A stretch of 64,000 nucleotides of DNA from Sulfuricurvum sp. (GTDB lineage: Bacteria > Campylobacterota > Campylobacteria > Campylobacterales > Sulfurimonadaceae), in the NCBI GenBank assembly GCA_028718525.1, contig JAQULP010000011.1:1-64000 (forward strand), given 5' to 3'. The notes beneath the pieces are model-generated. The model was given only the letters and a program-made list of their open reading frames with translations. It was not told the origin of the DNA and made no database searches. The position numbers and the translations under genes are program-made. This document shows, piece by piece, positions 25,628-35,090 of the stretch (position 1 is its first letter; each line of letters starts with the position of its first letter).

Positions 25628-26232
25628 GAAAAATGACGATTGCCGAAGCGGCGGAATATTTCAACGTATCGAAAGAGGCAATACATAACCGTATCCGGCG
25701 GGGGAGTTTGGATTGTATCGTAGAGAACGGGGTTAAATACGTTGCTGTAGAATCGGCCAAAGGGACGTCATCGGCTAACGCGGTGAGTGACAGCCGTTAT
25801 ACCCAATACATCGAACAGGAAAATGTACGATTGAGGGAGAAAGTGGATATTCTCGAAAAAGAGACCACGCGTCTGCGTGATCAGCGTGAGCAGATGCTTA
25901 TTGACGAACGGATCAAAATTGAACAGGTATATAAGGAGCGCGATGCCCAGCTGCGGAGCGTTTTACACGTCGTTGCGACCAAGTTCCTCTCACATGTCAA
26001 TACCGATACCGTGATGGAGGAGGCGATCAATGCCGATATCGTCGATACTGAAATCGAAGAATGGGTGACCCTCAAGTCGTTTTTGAAACTCAAACGGCTG
26101 AAAGAGAAAGAGAAAAAACAGATCAAAAACCGCTTTAAATCGGCAGCGCAATCGGAAGACGAACGCCTGTGCATACGTGAAGATAAGATCTATTTAAATC
26201 CGTCTCAATACGATTACACGGATTTGTTGTAA
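25624..26232 (+). CDS. Helix-turn-helix protein with central coiled coil
   Basis: 202 residues. The first 45 form an excisionase/MerR-like winged HTH (MTIAEAAEYFNVSKEAIHNR, IRRGSLDCIVENGVKYV). Residues about 60-120 are a strong coiled coil rich in Glu, Arg and Lys, and the C-terminus is charged and ends YTDLL. It is likely a DNA-binding or adaptor protein, perhaps dimeric through the coil. The four-base overlap with the HD-GYP gene suggests a joint role, for example an output for cyclic-di-GMP changes. Targets are unknown. Confidence 0.75.
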   Translation: MRKMTIAEAAEYFNVSKEAIHNRIRRGSLDCIVENGVKYVAVESAKGTSSANAVSDSRYTQYIEQENVRLREKVDILEKETTRLRDQREQMLIDERIKIEQVYKERDAQLRSVLHVVATKFLSHVNTDTVMEEAINADIVDTEIEEWVTLKSFLKLKRLKEKEKKQIKNRFKSAAQSEDERLCIREDKIYLNPSQYDYTDLL

Positions 26233-26239
26233 ACCCCTT

Positions 26240-29077
26240 TTAGCGTTTACTCCGTTTCGGCGGTGTCGAAGAGCGTAAAGGGGGGCGTTTAGCCGGTTCT
26301 CTCATCCCCTGTTTGGCCCGATTGAGATTGTGAAAACAACTTTGGCAAATAGCGAATTCGGCATTCGGCGCCAGCGGTTTTCCGCAGGTTTTGCACCGTG
26401 GAACGAAATGGCTTTGCTGGAGAGAGTTTTCGATAAAACGGTTCAGCTCCCCTCGGAAGGTTCGGGCTTTTTCCGCATCGACAAAAAACTCCCCCATCCG
26501 ATACGACAGCCAGAGGTAGAGGCTGATCTCTTTGATCCGGTCTTCGGCTTCCTGAAGTTCCTCCATCGAGAGGGCATAGTGGCCTAAACGGTGCGGCGGA
26601 ATATAGGCAATCGGTTTTTTCTGCTCCAGCGCACGGACATAGCGTTCAAAGGCTGCCATCACCAGAGGTGAGGAGGTGGATAACGGTGCGGTGGCAAGGG
26701 TATACTTGGTCCGCATATCCAGGTCATAATGGTCGACGATTGCCGATGCCTCTTGCATCGATTCGAGATTGGCGGCACGAAACGGCCCTTCGAATTTCAT
26801 GTTTTGAACGAAAAAATCGACAATGGCTGAGAGGGATTTCTCTTCCAGAATCGTGGAGACAAGCCGGATGTGGTCGAAATTGGCCATGACGTTAAACGGC
26901 AGGGCGATCGGTTCGATGTTTTTGGTAAAAAGGGAGGTGACGGTTTTTAAAACATCGTGTGTCAGCGCTCCAACGTATCCCTTTTCGCTTAGGCCGTAAC
27001 GTCCGGCGCGCCCCGAAATTTGCCGTACTTCGGTAGCGGTCAGATTTCGCTGGTTTTGACCGTCAAATTTGTCGGCTTTTGAGAATAACAGTGTTTTTAT
27101 CGGAAGATTTAAACCCATGCTGATTGCATCGGTAGCGACCAGGATATCGGTCTCCCCTTCACGAAATCGGCGAGCCTCTTCACGGCGCACTTCGGGGCTG
27201 AGGTTTCCGTAAATGACACTGGTGCGGTAGGTTTTGGAGAGCTGTTGTTTGAGCCTCAGGGCGTTGGCACGGGTAAACGCGATAACGGCTGTTTTAGGCT
27301 CAATCGCATCTATCGGGGTTGGGGATTTGAGAAGTTCCAGGGGATTTTTGCGTTCGAATTCAATAATCTCCAACGGTTCACCCAGATATTCGGCCAAAGC
27401 CGCAACCGCGTCGCGGGCATTGGGGGAGCCGGTCATAATGACGGTCTTGGCGGGAGCCCCGATAATTGCATTCGCCCATGCCCAACCGCGGTCGCGGTCA
27501 TCGATCATCTGCACCTCATCGATAACGCAGCAATCGACTTCTACTTCGAAATTAAGCATCTCAATGGTGGAGCTGATGTGGGTGGCATCATCGTCAAGGA
27601 GCTGCTCTTCACCGGTAATCAGCGAAGCGCTAACGCCGTGTTCGCGCAGATCTTCATATCCTTCGAGCGCTAACAGGCGTAACGGGGCGAGGTAATATCC
27701 GGTACCGGCGCGCTGGAGATGTTGGAACGCCGTATAGGTTTTACCGCTATTGGTGGGGCCGGTATGGAAAATAAGGCGGCGGCGGAGCGAACGGGCGAGG
27801 GGAAAAAGGTTTTTGAAATCGCGGATGCTTCGGGCGAGAAGCTCTTGGCGCTGGCGTTTGAGGAGTTCACCCGCGATACGCTGATCAAATCCGAAGAGGA
27901 CTCTGCGCGATGTTTTGGCGCTGATATGCGGAGTGTGGGTGAGGTAGGGCAGAAGGAGCTCGTAAACAAAACCATATAGGTGTTCGTCGTTCATCTCCAA
28001 GAGTTTCGATCGGATGCGGCACTCTTCGACGAGATGATTAAGCTCATCTAAAAAAGCCCTCTCTTCGTGAATGCTCTGCTCTTCAACCATCGATGCAATG
28101 TTAAGATCTTCTTCATTCCAAATCTGACGGCTCAACTCACCCGCATCCAAATGGATCGAGAGGGTATATTTCAGCATTTCCTGACGGTGCGGCAGGGGAA
28201 GCTGCTTATCGATTTCGATGATTAGATCCTCATCGGTAGCTGAATTCAGGGGGGTGTGGAGATGACGGTCCAAAACGTCCTGCACGATGTCCAAACTAAG
28301 GGTTCCGTAGGTTTGAACCGACGGAGGAGCACTTTTAAGGGTCGAGATGATTTGTGCCCGGGTGAGATAGCGGTGATTATCGACATGAAGCGAAGACAAA
28401 AACAAAGAGGTTTGCTCCTGTTTTTGGCGTGTTAGTGCTGTTTTAAGGTCGCTAATTTCAGGAACCAAAATCTCCAGACTCTCTTCATGGAGTCGCTTTT
28501 CATTGAGGGGGGGAGTTTTGAGTATATGTATTTTAGAAAAGCTCTCTTCCCCTAAGCGGTAGGAGATCGGCGCGTAATATTCAAGCGCGTCGTCAAAGCT
28601 GAATTTTCCCTCCAGCGCTTTTTCCAGTGCCTCGCGTTTGCGGGTATAACGGATATGCTCCAGTTTGGCGGCAATCTTATCCGGGGTGATTTTGCGGGTA
28701 CGGATATCGATAAAGGAGGCGTGAAGCGCTCGGCGTTCATCCGGGGAAATCTCAAAAGCTTCCAACAGTTCATCGATCTTCTCTTCCCGTTCATGGGGTT
28801 TTTCACGGGGCTTCGGATTCGGGTAGATTTTCCCCTCGTGTCGAAAAAAGTCGACGATGAGAGAACGGTTGTCGCTGTCCCCTTCGGACCATAAGCGGCG
28901 GAAGGTTTTGATGAGCGAGGGTTTATCGGTTGTTCCGTTAAAAATTCCAAGTGTATGGGAAAGGGCGATAAGTACGTCCGTAGGGACTCTCTCTATCCCC
29001 TCGTCAAATCCCTCGTCGCCGAAAAAATGGCGGATGGACTGGTTGAGTTTGATCATTTTTTTCTTTTTCTTTGCCAT
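26240..29077 (-). CDS. SUV3-like ATP-dependent RNA helicase
   Basis: 945 residues. About 400 N-terminal residues show no known domain but are rich in charged helices. The helicase core follows: Walker A FHTGPTNSGKTYTAF, APLRLLALEG (Ia), SSTIEML, DEVQ box in VIDEVQMIDDRDRG, TGSPNA, then helicase C with AIAFTRANALRL, DAISMGLNLPI and motif VI QISGRAGRYG. GPTNSGKT and the DEVQ box are typical of SUV3-type helicases. A C-terminal zinc ribbon has CKTCGKP and CQSCF, followed by a basic tail. The probable role is RNA turnover or ribosome-linked RNA remodelling. Long relatives occur in Campylobacter and Helicobacter. Confidence 0.9.
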   Translation of the reverse strand: MAKKKKKMIKLNQSIRHFFGDEGFDEGIERVPTDVLIALSHTLGIFNGTTDKPSLIKTFRRLWSEGDSDNRSLIVDFFRHEGKIYPNPKPREKPHEREEKIDELLEAFEISPDERRALHASFIDIRTRKITPDKIAAKLEHIRYTRKREALEKALEGKFSFDDALEYYAPISYRLGEESFSKIHILKTPPLNEKRLHEESLEILVPEISDLKTALTRQKQEQTSLFLSSLHVDNHRYLTRAQIISTLKSAPPSVQTYGTLSLDIVQDVLDRHLHTPLNSATDEDLIIEIDKQLPLPHRQEMLKYTLSIHLDAGELSRQIWNEEDLNIASMVEEQSIHEERAFLDELNHLVEECRIRSKLLEMNDEHLYGFVYELLLPYLTHTPHISAKTSRRVLFGFDQRIAGELLKRQRQELLARSIRDFKNLFPLARSLRRRLIFHTGPTNSGKTYTAFQHLQRAGTGYYLAPLRLLALEGYEDLREHGVSASLITGEEQLLDDDATHISSTIEMLNFEVEVDCCVIDEVQMIDDRDRGWAWANAIIGAPAKTVIMTGSPNARDAVAALAEYLGEPLEIIEFERKNPLELLKSPTPIDAIEPKTAVIAFTRANALRLKQQLSKTYRTSVIYGNLSPEVRREEARRFREGETDILVATDAISMGLNLPIKTLLFSKADKFDGQNQRNLTATEVRQISGRAGRYGLSEKGYVGALTHDVLKTVTSLFTKNIEPIALPFNVMANFDHIRLVSTILEEKSLSAIVDFFVQNMKFEGPFRAANLESMQEASAIVDHYDLDMRTKYTLATAPLSTSSPLVMAAFERYVRALEQKKPIAYIPPHRLGHYALSMEELQEAEDRIKEISLYLWLSYRMGEFFVDAEKARTFRGELNRFIENSLQQSHFVPRCKTCGKPLAPNAEFAICQSCFHNLNRAKQGMREPAKRPPLRSSTPPKRSKR

Positions 29078-29154
29078 AGCGTAAGTGTAGCTAAAAAGAG
29101 CGATTTAGGCGAACCTATTCTTGTGTTGAGGCTACCGCAACCATAACGGTAGCA

Positions 29155-30318
29155 TTATTTTCGTATATACCCGTCACTCAAGGTTTTAAGAAAGGCAACG
29201 ATGGCATCTTCTTCCCCGTTCGTCAGTTTTAAATCACCGATAAAATCTTTATTGACGTTTTCAGCTACTTCAGGCTCTCCCCACCTTGCAGGATCCGAGT
29301 CACGGGTATTGTAAAAGGAGACGACTTGTTTAAGGGTTGAAAATACGCCGTTATGCATGTACGGGGCGGTTAGCTCCACATTGCGAAGGGTCGGGGTTTT
29401 GAATTTTCCTCTGCTTTGCGCAGCACGCCCCTGTGCGATTACCTGCGGATTGCGTGCCAGCCCGATGTCTACAAAGTGTGCACCGTCGGGATTGTACTCG
29501 CTTGCAAGGGTGTAAAATGCATTATTCGGATTTTTCGGAACACCGATGTTTTCATAATCATACTCGGTAAAGAGTGCCGGCACCGTCGTCAAATCTTCAT
29601 TGGTAACAGGATGGCATACAAAACATTTGGCTTTGCCGATAAAAAGGTCCAACCCTAATTTCTCCTGAGCCGTTAGGTTGGCGTCACCTTTTTGGAAAGC
29701 ATCAAATTTTGAGCTAAATTGTGAGAGTTCCGATGTCCGTTCATACGTTGCAAGGGCGTCGCCGATAGCCGCATAGGTTTTGTTTGTATCGGCAAAAATG
29801 TTCTGACCGTATACCCGTTTAAATTCATCGGCATATGAAGCTTGGGCAATTTTGCCGATATAGCTCTCTTTGGAGCTATTGTGCATTTCGAGGGGATTGA
29901 GAGGCGGCCCTCCGGCCTGTAGTTCCAATGTCGCTGCACGCCCGTCTAAAAACTCTCCTCCGACATACCCCGTCCCGTCATAATAAAATTCGGGTGAATA
30001 TTGGGAGTACGCGATGGTAGGGGCATTACGTTCTGCGAATAATCCGGCAACGGCCCCCTCAGAGGTCGGAAATGCGTGATTCGGATTCGCAAATCCCATC
30101 TCAGGCGAATGGCATGACGCGCACGACTGGCCTACCGGATCGGAGAGATGGGTATCAAAAAAGATTGCCTTGCCCAAAGCAATTTTTTCGGCTTCGGTAA
30201 TTTTGACCTCTTGGATCATTGTCGGGGTAGTTGTATCCGACGTTGCATCGCTTTGGCACCCTACGACAATACACAATGCAATGACACCCAATGTCCCTAT
30301 GATATAGCGCTGTTTCAT
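29155..30318 (-). CDS. Di-heme cytochrome c peroxidase/MauG-family lipoprotein
   Basis: 387 residues. The signal peptide ends in a lipobox-like IVVGCQS, so it is probably membrane-anchored in the periplasm. Two heme c sites are visible, SCASCHSPEMGF and CFVCHPV, with family blocks NAPTIAYSQYSPEF, FLDGRAATLELQAGGPPLNP and TPTLRNVELTAPYMHNG. The insertion-bearing second half differs from classical CcpA, so oxidase or MauG-like activity is possible. It is encoded downstream of PhoX with an intrinsic terminator between, and may have its own promoter. It is a different branch from the peroxidase at 6363. Confidence 0.88.
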   Translation of the reverse strand: MKQRYIIGTLGVIALCIVVGCQSDATSDTTTPTMIQEVKITEAEKIALGKAIFFDTHLSDPVGQSCASCHSPEMGFANPNHAFPTSEGAVAGLFAERNAPTIAYSQYSPEFYYDGTGYVGGEFLDGRAATLELQAGGPPLNPLEMHNSSKESYIGKIAQASYADEFKRVYGQNIFADTNKTYAAIGDALATYERTSELSQFSSKFDAFQKGDANLTAQEKLGLDLFIGKAKCFVCHPVTNEDLTTVPALFTEYDYENIGVPKNPNNAFYTLASEYNPDGAHFVDIGLARNPQVIAQGRAAQSRGKFKTPTLRNVELTAPYMHNGVFSTLKQVVSFYNTRDSDPARWGEPEVAENVNKDFIGDLKLTNGEEDAIVAFLKTLSDGYIRK

Positions 30319-30370
30319 CTGTTTGATCTATGACTCCTCTTCTTTGACCGACAATCGACGAAGGATTATC

Positions 30371-30397
30371 GGTAAAAAAAGAGTCCCCGAAAGGGGA
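30371..30397 (-). terminator. Intrinsic terminator after phoX
   Basis: On the minus strand, stem GTCCCC/GGGGAC with loop TTTC is followed by TCTTTTTTTAC, directly after the phoX stop. Classic rho-independent form. Confidence 0.85.
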
Positions 30398-30406
30398 CGT
30401 TGAGAT

Positions 30407-32698
30407 TTAGCGGATAACCGGCAGTTTCATATAGCCGATGCCCGCTTTTTTCTTATCGACGCTGTTTAGGGCTTGTTGTACGGTTGCATTGGTAGTCGTC
30501 CAATCACCCGGATGTTGAATACTCGACATCACATACCCGTGTCCACCGAGGTTCTCAATGGCCTGAAGACCTGTAGCTTCAGCTCCGACAGTCGTAGAAA
30601 GGATACGGGAAAGTTTTTTCGTATCGACGTTGTAGGCCCAGACAAAGTTGTTGACATGCAAACCGCTGTCTTCACCGACGAAGAGCGTTCTCATTTTCTC
30701 CGAGTATCTGAGGTTATCCGGATTGGCGATTTTATTCACATCACCGGTATTACCGAATGCGTCTTTGGCAATCGTCAATCCGGTCAAAACAGGCATTGCA
30801 TTCATGCTTGCAGCCACATAATCACTGGAAATCGTCGCATTTTGTGTATCTTTTTGTCCGCCGGTTAAGGCAAGTTCGAACACCGCACCCGCTTTTTCAA
30901 CCGGAACATGGATATCATCCACCGGATCAGATGCGCTTGTCGCCATCCCTTTTTCCATATAGGAGATCGCTACGTAGACTTTTTTGTCTTTGGCGTTGAC
31001 CGTTACCCCTTCCATTTTATTGAATTCGCTGGTTGCCCCCAAAAGTGCTCCATAACGGCGAGATTCGAGGAAAGCGGCTGCGAATTCCATTCCGGCTTTA
31101 ACCTTGAGGTATTCCGTCCCTTTATACGTTTTGATTTTGGTATATCCGGCGGTTGCAGCTCCTGCCGTATCAAAAATATCGCTAAATTTTGTTTTATTAT
31201 CGATCAGCGTTTTAACCGCCGCATCGGTAGCATGACCGAGTTTAACCCATGTTAGGTTTGCTTTGACCGCACGATCGGTTGAAGTACTGAGTTGATTCCA
31301 TTTCGCTGCATAAAGGGTACCTGCACTCAAATCTCCGGCTTTGTCCGCAACATACATAAAGAGCATCGTGTAATCGCCGTCATCCCCGAAATAAACCGTT
31401 TTGTTATCCGGCATAACTTCCGCCAGCTCATGAGAGAATCGCCCCATGCTGTAGTGTTTTTTGACGGTTGTTTTTCCTGCCGCATCGACGGTGGTTTCAT
31501 GGATAAATCCATAATTATAAGCGTTGGCGGTAGTCGTATCGCCGAAGTAGGCATTTGGTCCGTTGAGTGCGTCCGTACCGGATCCTGTCCCTAATTCAAT
31601 TTTATAGGCATTGGGTTCATACTCTTCGCTTCCGAGGTGAGTCGTCCATGGAGACAGACTTGCCGCACAGGTAATCCATAACCCGCCGACGTCTTTGGTA
31701 TCGATGTTTTTGATTGACGTCACACTCAAATTACCGTTCGCGTCTTGCGCGAGTTGGCTAAGATTCATCATCGCCGGTAAAACACCGTATCGGCTCGCAC
31801 CGCTCGCATCGGAAGTTACGTATTCAAATTGTGAAACCATTTGAATCGTATTTCCGATCTGCATGACGCTTTGCCCGTCCGGGGTATCGGAGATAAAGGG
31901 AATCGATCCACCGGTACTGCTATCGGTGATCGGATTTCCGTTGACATCCAATATGGCCCCTACCGTAGTTCCGCCGATGACGTCGCCCGTGCTCATGAGC
32001 GTTTTATACTCGATAGGGCGGATAATGCGTGTTCCGTCGCTGTATTGGACCGCAACGTAGGCTTCCGAATAGATATGATTCATTTTCTCAGCTGTGGTCG
32101 GAGCTTCCATACCGATAAACTCGGTGCTCACAACGGTTGCGTTTGCCGGAATTGTCCCTTTGGTCGAGAGTGCGAGCAACGTATCGCGGAAATGACTTTT
32201 GGCGGTATCGGAATTTTTGAATTTCATACCGGCTACGGAGGAGAGTACGTTGGTGAGGTTGGCATCATCGAGGCTAAATGTTTTAAATGATCCCGTCATA
32301 GTGCTGTCGAGTTCGATCCCGTTAGAGGCATTGCTGTCTTTATCGAGTGATTGAAGCAACTGCAGCAATGCGGCTGTTTTCGTTCCATCTATTCCGTCGT
32401 TACTCAAATCCAACGGGGTTACCAAGGTCGAACCGTTTGTCTCGCCCAAAAGCATACCGTTTTCGCCCAAATAAAATTTGACGGTTTTACCCGCTTCAAA
32501 TTTAAAGGTACCGTTTTCATCGGTCAACCCTTTTTGGTCGCCGCTGACGTAATAGAGCCCTTTAACGGCACTGTCGACGAAAGTACCCGTCTGCACCGAC
32601 GAAGCAGATGGACTGGATGAATCACTATTACATCCGACTAATAACGATGTTCCTAGAACAGCCGAAAGAGCTGCTAGAGAATAAGTCCGTAAACGCAT
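30407..32698 (-). CDS. phoX: PhoX-family secreted lipoprotein (alkaline phosphatase-like)
   Basis: 763 residues from ATG 32698 with AAAGGGA upstream; an in-frame start 13 codons earlier lacks a site. The N-terminus is a lipoprotein signal (LSAVLGTSLLVGC). Residues about 30-200 look like an added domain of secreted proteins. The rest is the PhoX/DUF839 beta-propeller: WITCAASLSPWTTHLGSEEY, GRFSHELAEVMPDNKTVYFG, DDGDYTMLFMYVAD, LRYSEKMRTLFVGEDS. PhoX enzymes are Ca/Fe-dependent phosphatases releasing phosphate outside the cytoplasm. No perfect Pho box is seen in the 190-bp upstream region. Confidence 0.85.
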   Translation of the reverse strand: MRLRTYSLAALSAVLGTSLLVGCNSDSSSPSASSVQTGTFVDSAVKGLYYVSGDQKGLTDENGTFKFEAGKTVKFYLGENGMLLGETNGSTLVTPLDLSNDGIDGTKTAALLQLLQSLDKDSNASNGIELDSTMTGSFKTFSLDDANLTNVLSSVAGMKFKNSDTAKSHFRDTLLALSTKGTIPANATVVSTEFIGMEAPTTAEKMNHIYSEAYVAVQYSDGTRIIRPIEYKTLMSTGDVIGGTTVGAILDVNGNPITDSSTGGSIPFISDTPDGQSVMQIGNTIQMVSQFEYVTSDASGASRYGVLPAMMNLSQLAQDANGNLSVTSIKNIDTKDVGGLWITCAASLSPWTTHLGSEEYEPNAYKIELGTGSGTDALNGPNAYFGDTTTANAYNYGFIHETTVDAAGKTTVKKHYSMGRFSHELAEVMPDNKTVYFGDDGDYTMLFMYVADKAGDLSAGTLYAAKWNQLSTSTDRAVKANLTWVKLGHATDAAVKTLIDNKTKFSDIFDTAGAATAGYTKIKTYKGTEYLKVKAGMEFAAAFLESRRYGALLGATSEFNKMEGVTVNAKDKKVYVAISYMEKGMATSASDPVDDIHVPVEKAGAVFELALTGGQKDTQNATISSDYVAASMNAMPVLTGLTIAKDAFGNTGDVNKIANPDNLRYSEKMRTLFVGEDSGLHVNNFVWAYNVDTKKLSRILSTTVGAEATGLQAIENLGGHGYVMSSIQHPGDWTTTNATVQQALNSVDKKKAGIGYMKLPVIR

Positions 32699-32929
32699 AA
32701 GAAATCCCTTTGTTGGTGTGTGTTCATAACGGCGCAATGGTAGTGAGCAAGGATTTCGGAATGATTACTGTAATGAAATCAATCGGTAACCCTTTTCGAT
32801 TAAACTATACCCCTCAAGGGTTCAAAAGTTAAAAAACAATCGGGAGAACACCTTTATTCTGTTTATCTCAACTCCTTTCAACGCTACAATGGATACACTT
32901 TCTTAAAACAATACTATACGGATAACATT

Positions 32930-33238
32930 ATGCTCGATTACGATGTCGATGAATGGACGCAGGAAGAGTATCTTCGGAACAAACAGGCGTTAGAATCACA
33001 AGGGGTTAAAGTCCTGCTGATCGATACGATTTTAAACCCCATAGAAGGGACCGAAACCGTTGTTTATGCCCCGCCGCTGTTAAAAAACGAACCTGCGGGA
33101 AGCGTTTTCGTTTTTTACTGCGATACCGGCAAAAGCACGAAAGAACGGTTAAAAGAGTTTCGTACCAAATTTCCTAACCATGTTTGTATCAGTTTGCGGG
33201 GAGGACGCGGATATTGGCGCAAGAACTTACGGGTATAA
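32930..33238 (+). CDS. Rhodanese-like small protein
   Basis: 102 residues. The C-terminal half matches the rhodanese active-site layout: VFVFYCDTGKSTKERLKEF (Cys loop CDTGKST), then HVCISLRGGRGYWRKNL, the GGxxxW block. The N-terminal half is short for a full rhodanese domain, so it may be a truncated or divergent member. Rhodaneses carry persulfide sulfur on the loop Cys. No Shine-Dalgarno precedes the ATG, and a TACTAT -10 box lies about 20 bases upstream. The 3' end overlaps the DUF309 gene by 25 bases. Confidence 0.65.
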   Translation: MLDYDVDEWTQEEYLRNKQALESQGVKVLLIDTILNPIEGTETVVYAPPLLKNEPAGSVFVFYCDTGKSTKERLKEFRTKFPNHVCISLRGGRGYWRKNLRV

Positions 33239-33570
33239 CAAAGGCGTGTGATGCGTTTGTCCTTTCAATTACCCAAGGGCGTTATTATGATGCGCATGAA
33301 GATTTGGAGTGTTTATGGTATCCCCGACGTTTTGAGGATAATGATGAGGTGCGCCTCTGGAAAGGTTTTATCAATGCGGCGGTAAGTTTTGAACTGATTG
33401 GGAGGGGGCGGCCGAACCCTTCGGCGGTTGCATGGAAAACGTATCTCAAATATCGGGTAATTTTGGATCATCTTATTAGTCCGCATAAAGAACTCTACGT
33501 TAAAATAGCGGCTTTAGTAGAAGAACATTACGGTGTGATGGCGCGGGGTGTAGCGCTCTATGCCGAATAG
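33214..33570 (+). CDS. DUF309 family protein
   Basis: 118 residues from TTG 33214, with GGGGAGGA eight bases upstream inside the preceding gene; a TTG ten codons earlier is less well placed. The helical core AFVLSITQGRYYDAHEDLECLW with later VRLWKGFINAAVSFELIGRG is typical of DUF309, small all-alpha proteins of unknown activity. The 25-base overlap with the rhodanese-like gene suggests the two products work together. No transmembrane segment. Confidence 0.8.
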   Translation: MAQELTGITKACDAFVLSITQGRYYDAHEDLECLWYPRRFEDNDEVRLWKGFINAAVSFELIGRGRPNPSAVAWKTYLKYRVILDHLISPHKELYVKIAALVEEHYGVMARGVALYAE

Positions 33571-33613
33571 AGAGGGCTATGGATGACCCTCAAACGATAC
33601 AAAAGGATATTTT

Positions 33614-34234
33614 ATGTCTGAATTTTTAAAAGCAATGGCTTTTCGTCATGCATGCAAACGGTTTGATGCCGCTAAAGCGATCCCCGCAGAAGCGTTCGAA
33701 TCTCTTTTGGAAGTTGCCCGCACTTCCCCCTCATCGTTCGGGATGGAGCCGTGGCGATTGATTGTCGTCCGCAACCCGAATCTGCGAAAAGCGTTGAAAT
33801 CCTCATGCTGGAATCAAAATCAGATTACGGAAGCCTCTGAACTCGTCATTTTTACGACGGATAACAATGTCGTCCGCAGCGGTACCCCGTATGTTCGTAA
33901 AATGTTTGAACGTCGCGGACTTCCCGGCGAAGCGGTCGATACCTATATGGGGGTTTACAAAAATTATCTCGCCCCGATTGAATCGGATGAGGTATTGCTG
34001 GAAAATTGGACGGCCAAACAGTGTTATATTGCCTGTGCCAATATGATGACCTATGCGGCAACGCTGGAGATTGACAGCTGCCCGATCGAAGGATTCGACA
34101 AGGAAGAGGTCGAAGCGATCTTAGACCTTCCCGAAGGGCACTCCGTAGCCCTTTTGTGTGCGTTCGGCTATCGGGTGAATCCGCAAAGTGAGCAAAAGCG
34201 GCTTGAACTAAAACAGATCGTAGAGTATCGTTAA
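33614..34234 (+). CDS. Nitroreductase-family NAD(P)H oxidoreductase
   Basis: 206 residues. FMN-binding blocks of the nitroreductase fold are present: FRHACKRFDAAK at the start, ARTSPSSFGMEPWRLIVV, and near the end EGHSVALLCAFGYRVNP. Residues 145-175 (ANMMTYAATLEIDSCPIEGF) form the second flavin-contact block. Such enzymes reduce nitroaromatics, quinones or flavin in the cytoplasm using NAD(P)H. AAGGATATTTT precedes the ATG. The gene follows DUF309 by 43 bases and precedes mscS by 10, probably in one transcript. Confidence 0.92.
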   Translation: MSEFLKAMAFRHACKRFDAAKAIPAEAFESLLEVARTSPSSFGMEPWRLIVVRNPNLRKALKSSCWNQNQITEASELVIFTTDNNVVRSGTPYVRKMFERRGLPGEAVDTYMGVYKNYLAPIESDEVLLENWTAKQCYIACANMMTYAATLEIDSCPIEGFDKEEVEAILDLPEGHSVALLCAFGYRVNPQSEQKRLELKQIVEYR

Positions 34235-34244
34235 AAGGGGATCC

Positions 34245-35090
34245 ATGCTGCAAAAAATCGAGCATTACGAAGACGCGATGACCCACTATACCGATCTGGC
34301 GATTCGTTACGGGACGGAGTACGGTTTAAAAGTTATCGGTTCCCTCCTTATTTTCCTGATAGGACGATGGGTTGCGGGGAAAGTTGTCAGTTTGCTTAAA
34401 AAAGGGATGAGCAAGGCCCATGTCGATCCCACTCTCGTCTCTTTTGCGGCGAATGCCACATACGTCGGGCTGATTGTCATTATCGTGATTGCCGCGATCA
34501 GCAATCTCGGGGTAGAGACCACCTCGTTCGTTGCCGTATTCGGAGCGGCAGGATTGGCAATCGGTTTGGCGTTGAAAGATACCCTCTCCAATGTCGGCGC
34601 CGCCGTTTTGATCATCTTTTTCCGACCGTTTAAGGTGGGTGATTTTATCGAGACCTCCGGAGTGATGGGGACGGTCAAAGCGATTAACCTTTTCTCGACC
34701 ACTTTGACGACCTCCGATAACCGCTCCATCATTATCCCTAACGGGACGTTGGTTGGGGGGAATATTATCAACTATACGGGAAATGACACACGCCGTATCG
34801 ATATGGTTTTTGATATCGATTATAAAGATGATCTGAAATTGGCCAAAGAGGTTATTATGGAGGTTCTCCTCGCAAATCCAAAGGTGTTAAAAGAGCCTAT
34901 GCCTGTGGTAGCGGTAGGGGCACTGGCCCAAAATTCGGTACAAATCTTTGCCCGTCCTTGGGTTGCGGTCGAGGATTATTGGGATGGAATGTTTGAAGTG
35001 ACCGAAGCGGTAAAACTTGAATTTGACAAGCATCATATATCGATTCCGTTCCCGCAGATGGATTTGCATGTGCGCAAGGGGGAACTGTGA
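34245..35090 (+). CDS. mscS: Small-conductance mechanosensitive channel MscS
   Basis: 281 residues with three N-terminal transmembrane helices. TM3 has the glycine/alanine-rich pore-lining motif FVAVFGAAGLAIGLALKDTL. The cytoplasmic beta domain starts GAAVLIIFFRPFKVGDFIET, then TLTTSDNRSIIIPNGTLVGG and NYTGNDTRR. The family relieves osmotic down-shock by opening on membrane tension. A short RBS (GGGG) precedes the ATG. The stop overlaps the next gene's GTG start by four bases. Confidence 0.96.
   Translation: MLQKIEHYEDAMTHYTDLAIRYGTEYGLKVIGSLLIFLIGRWVAGKVVSLLKKGMSKAHVDPTLVSFAANATYVGLIVIIVIAAISNLGVETTSFVAVFGAAGLAIGLALKDTLSNVGAAVLIIFFRPFKVGDFIETSGVMGTVKAINLFSTTLTTSDNRSIIIPNGTLVGGNIINYTGNDTRRIDMVFDIDYKDDLKLAKEVIMEVLLANPKVLKEPMPVVAVGALAQNSVQIFARPWVAVEDYWDGMFEVTEAVKLEFDKHHISIPFPQMDLHVRKGEL

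Noticed and set aside
32738-32929. Pho box upstream of phoX
   Set aside because: CTGTAATGAAATC is only a partial match without the second repeat unit; an 11-base ATTACTGTAAT palindrome is too short to call.
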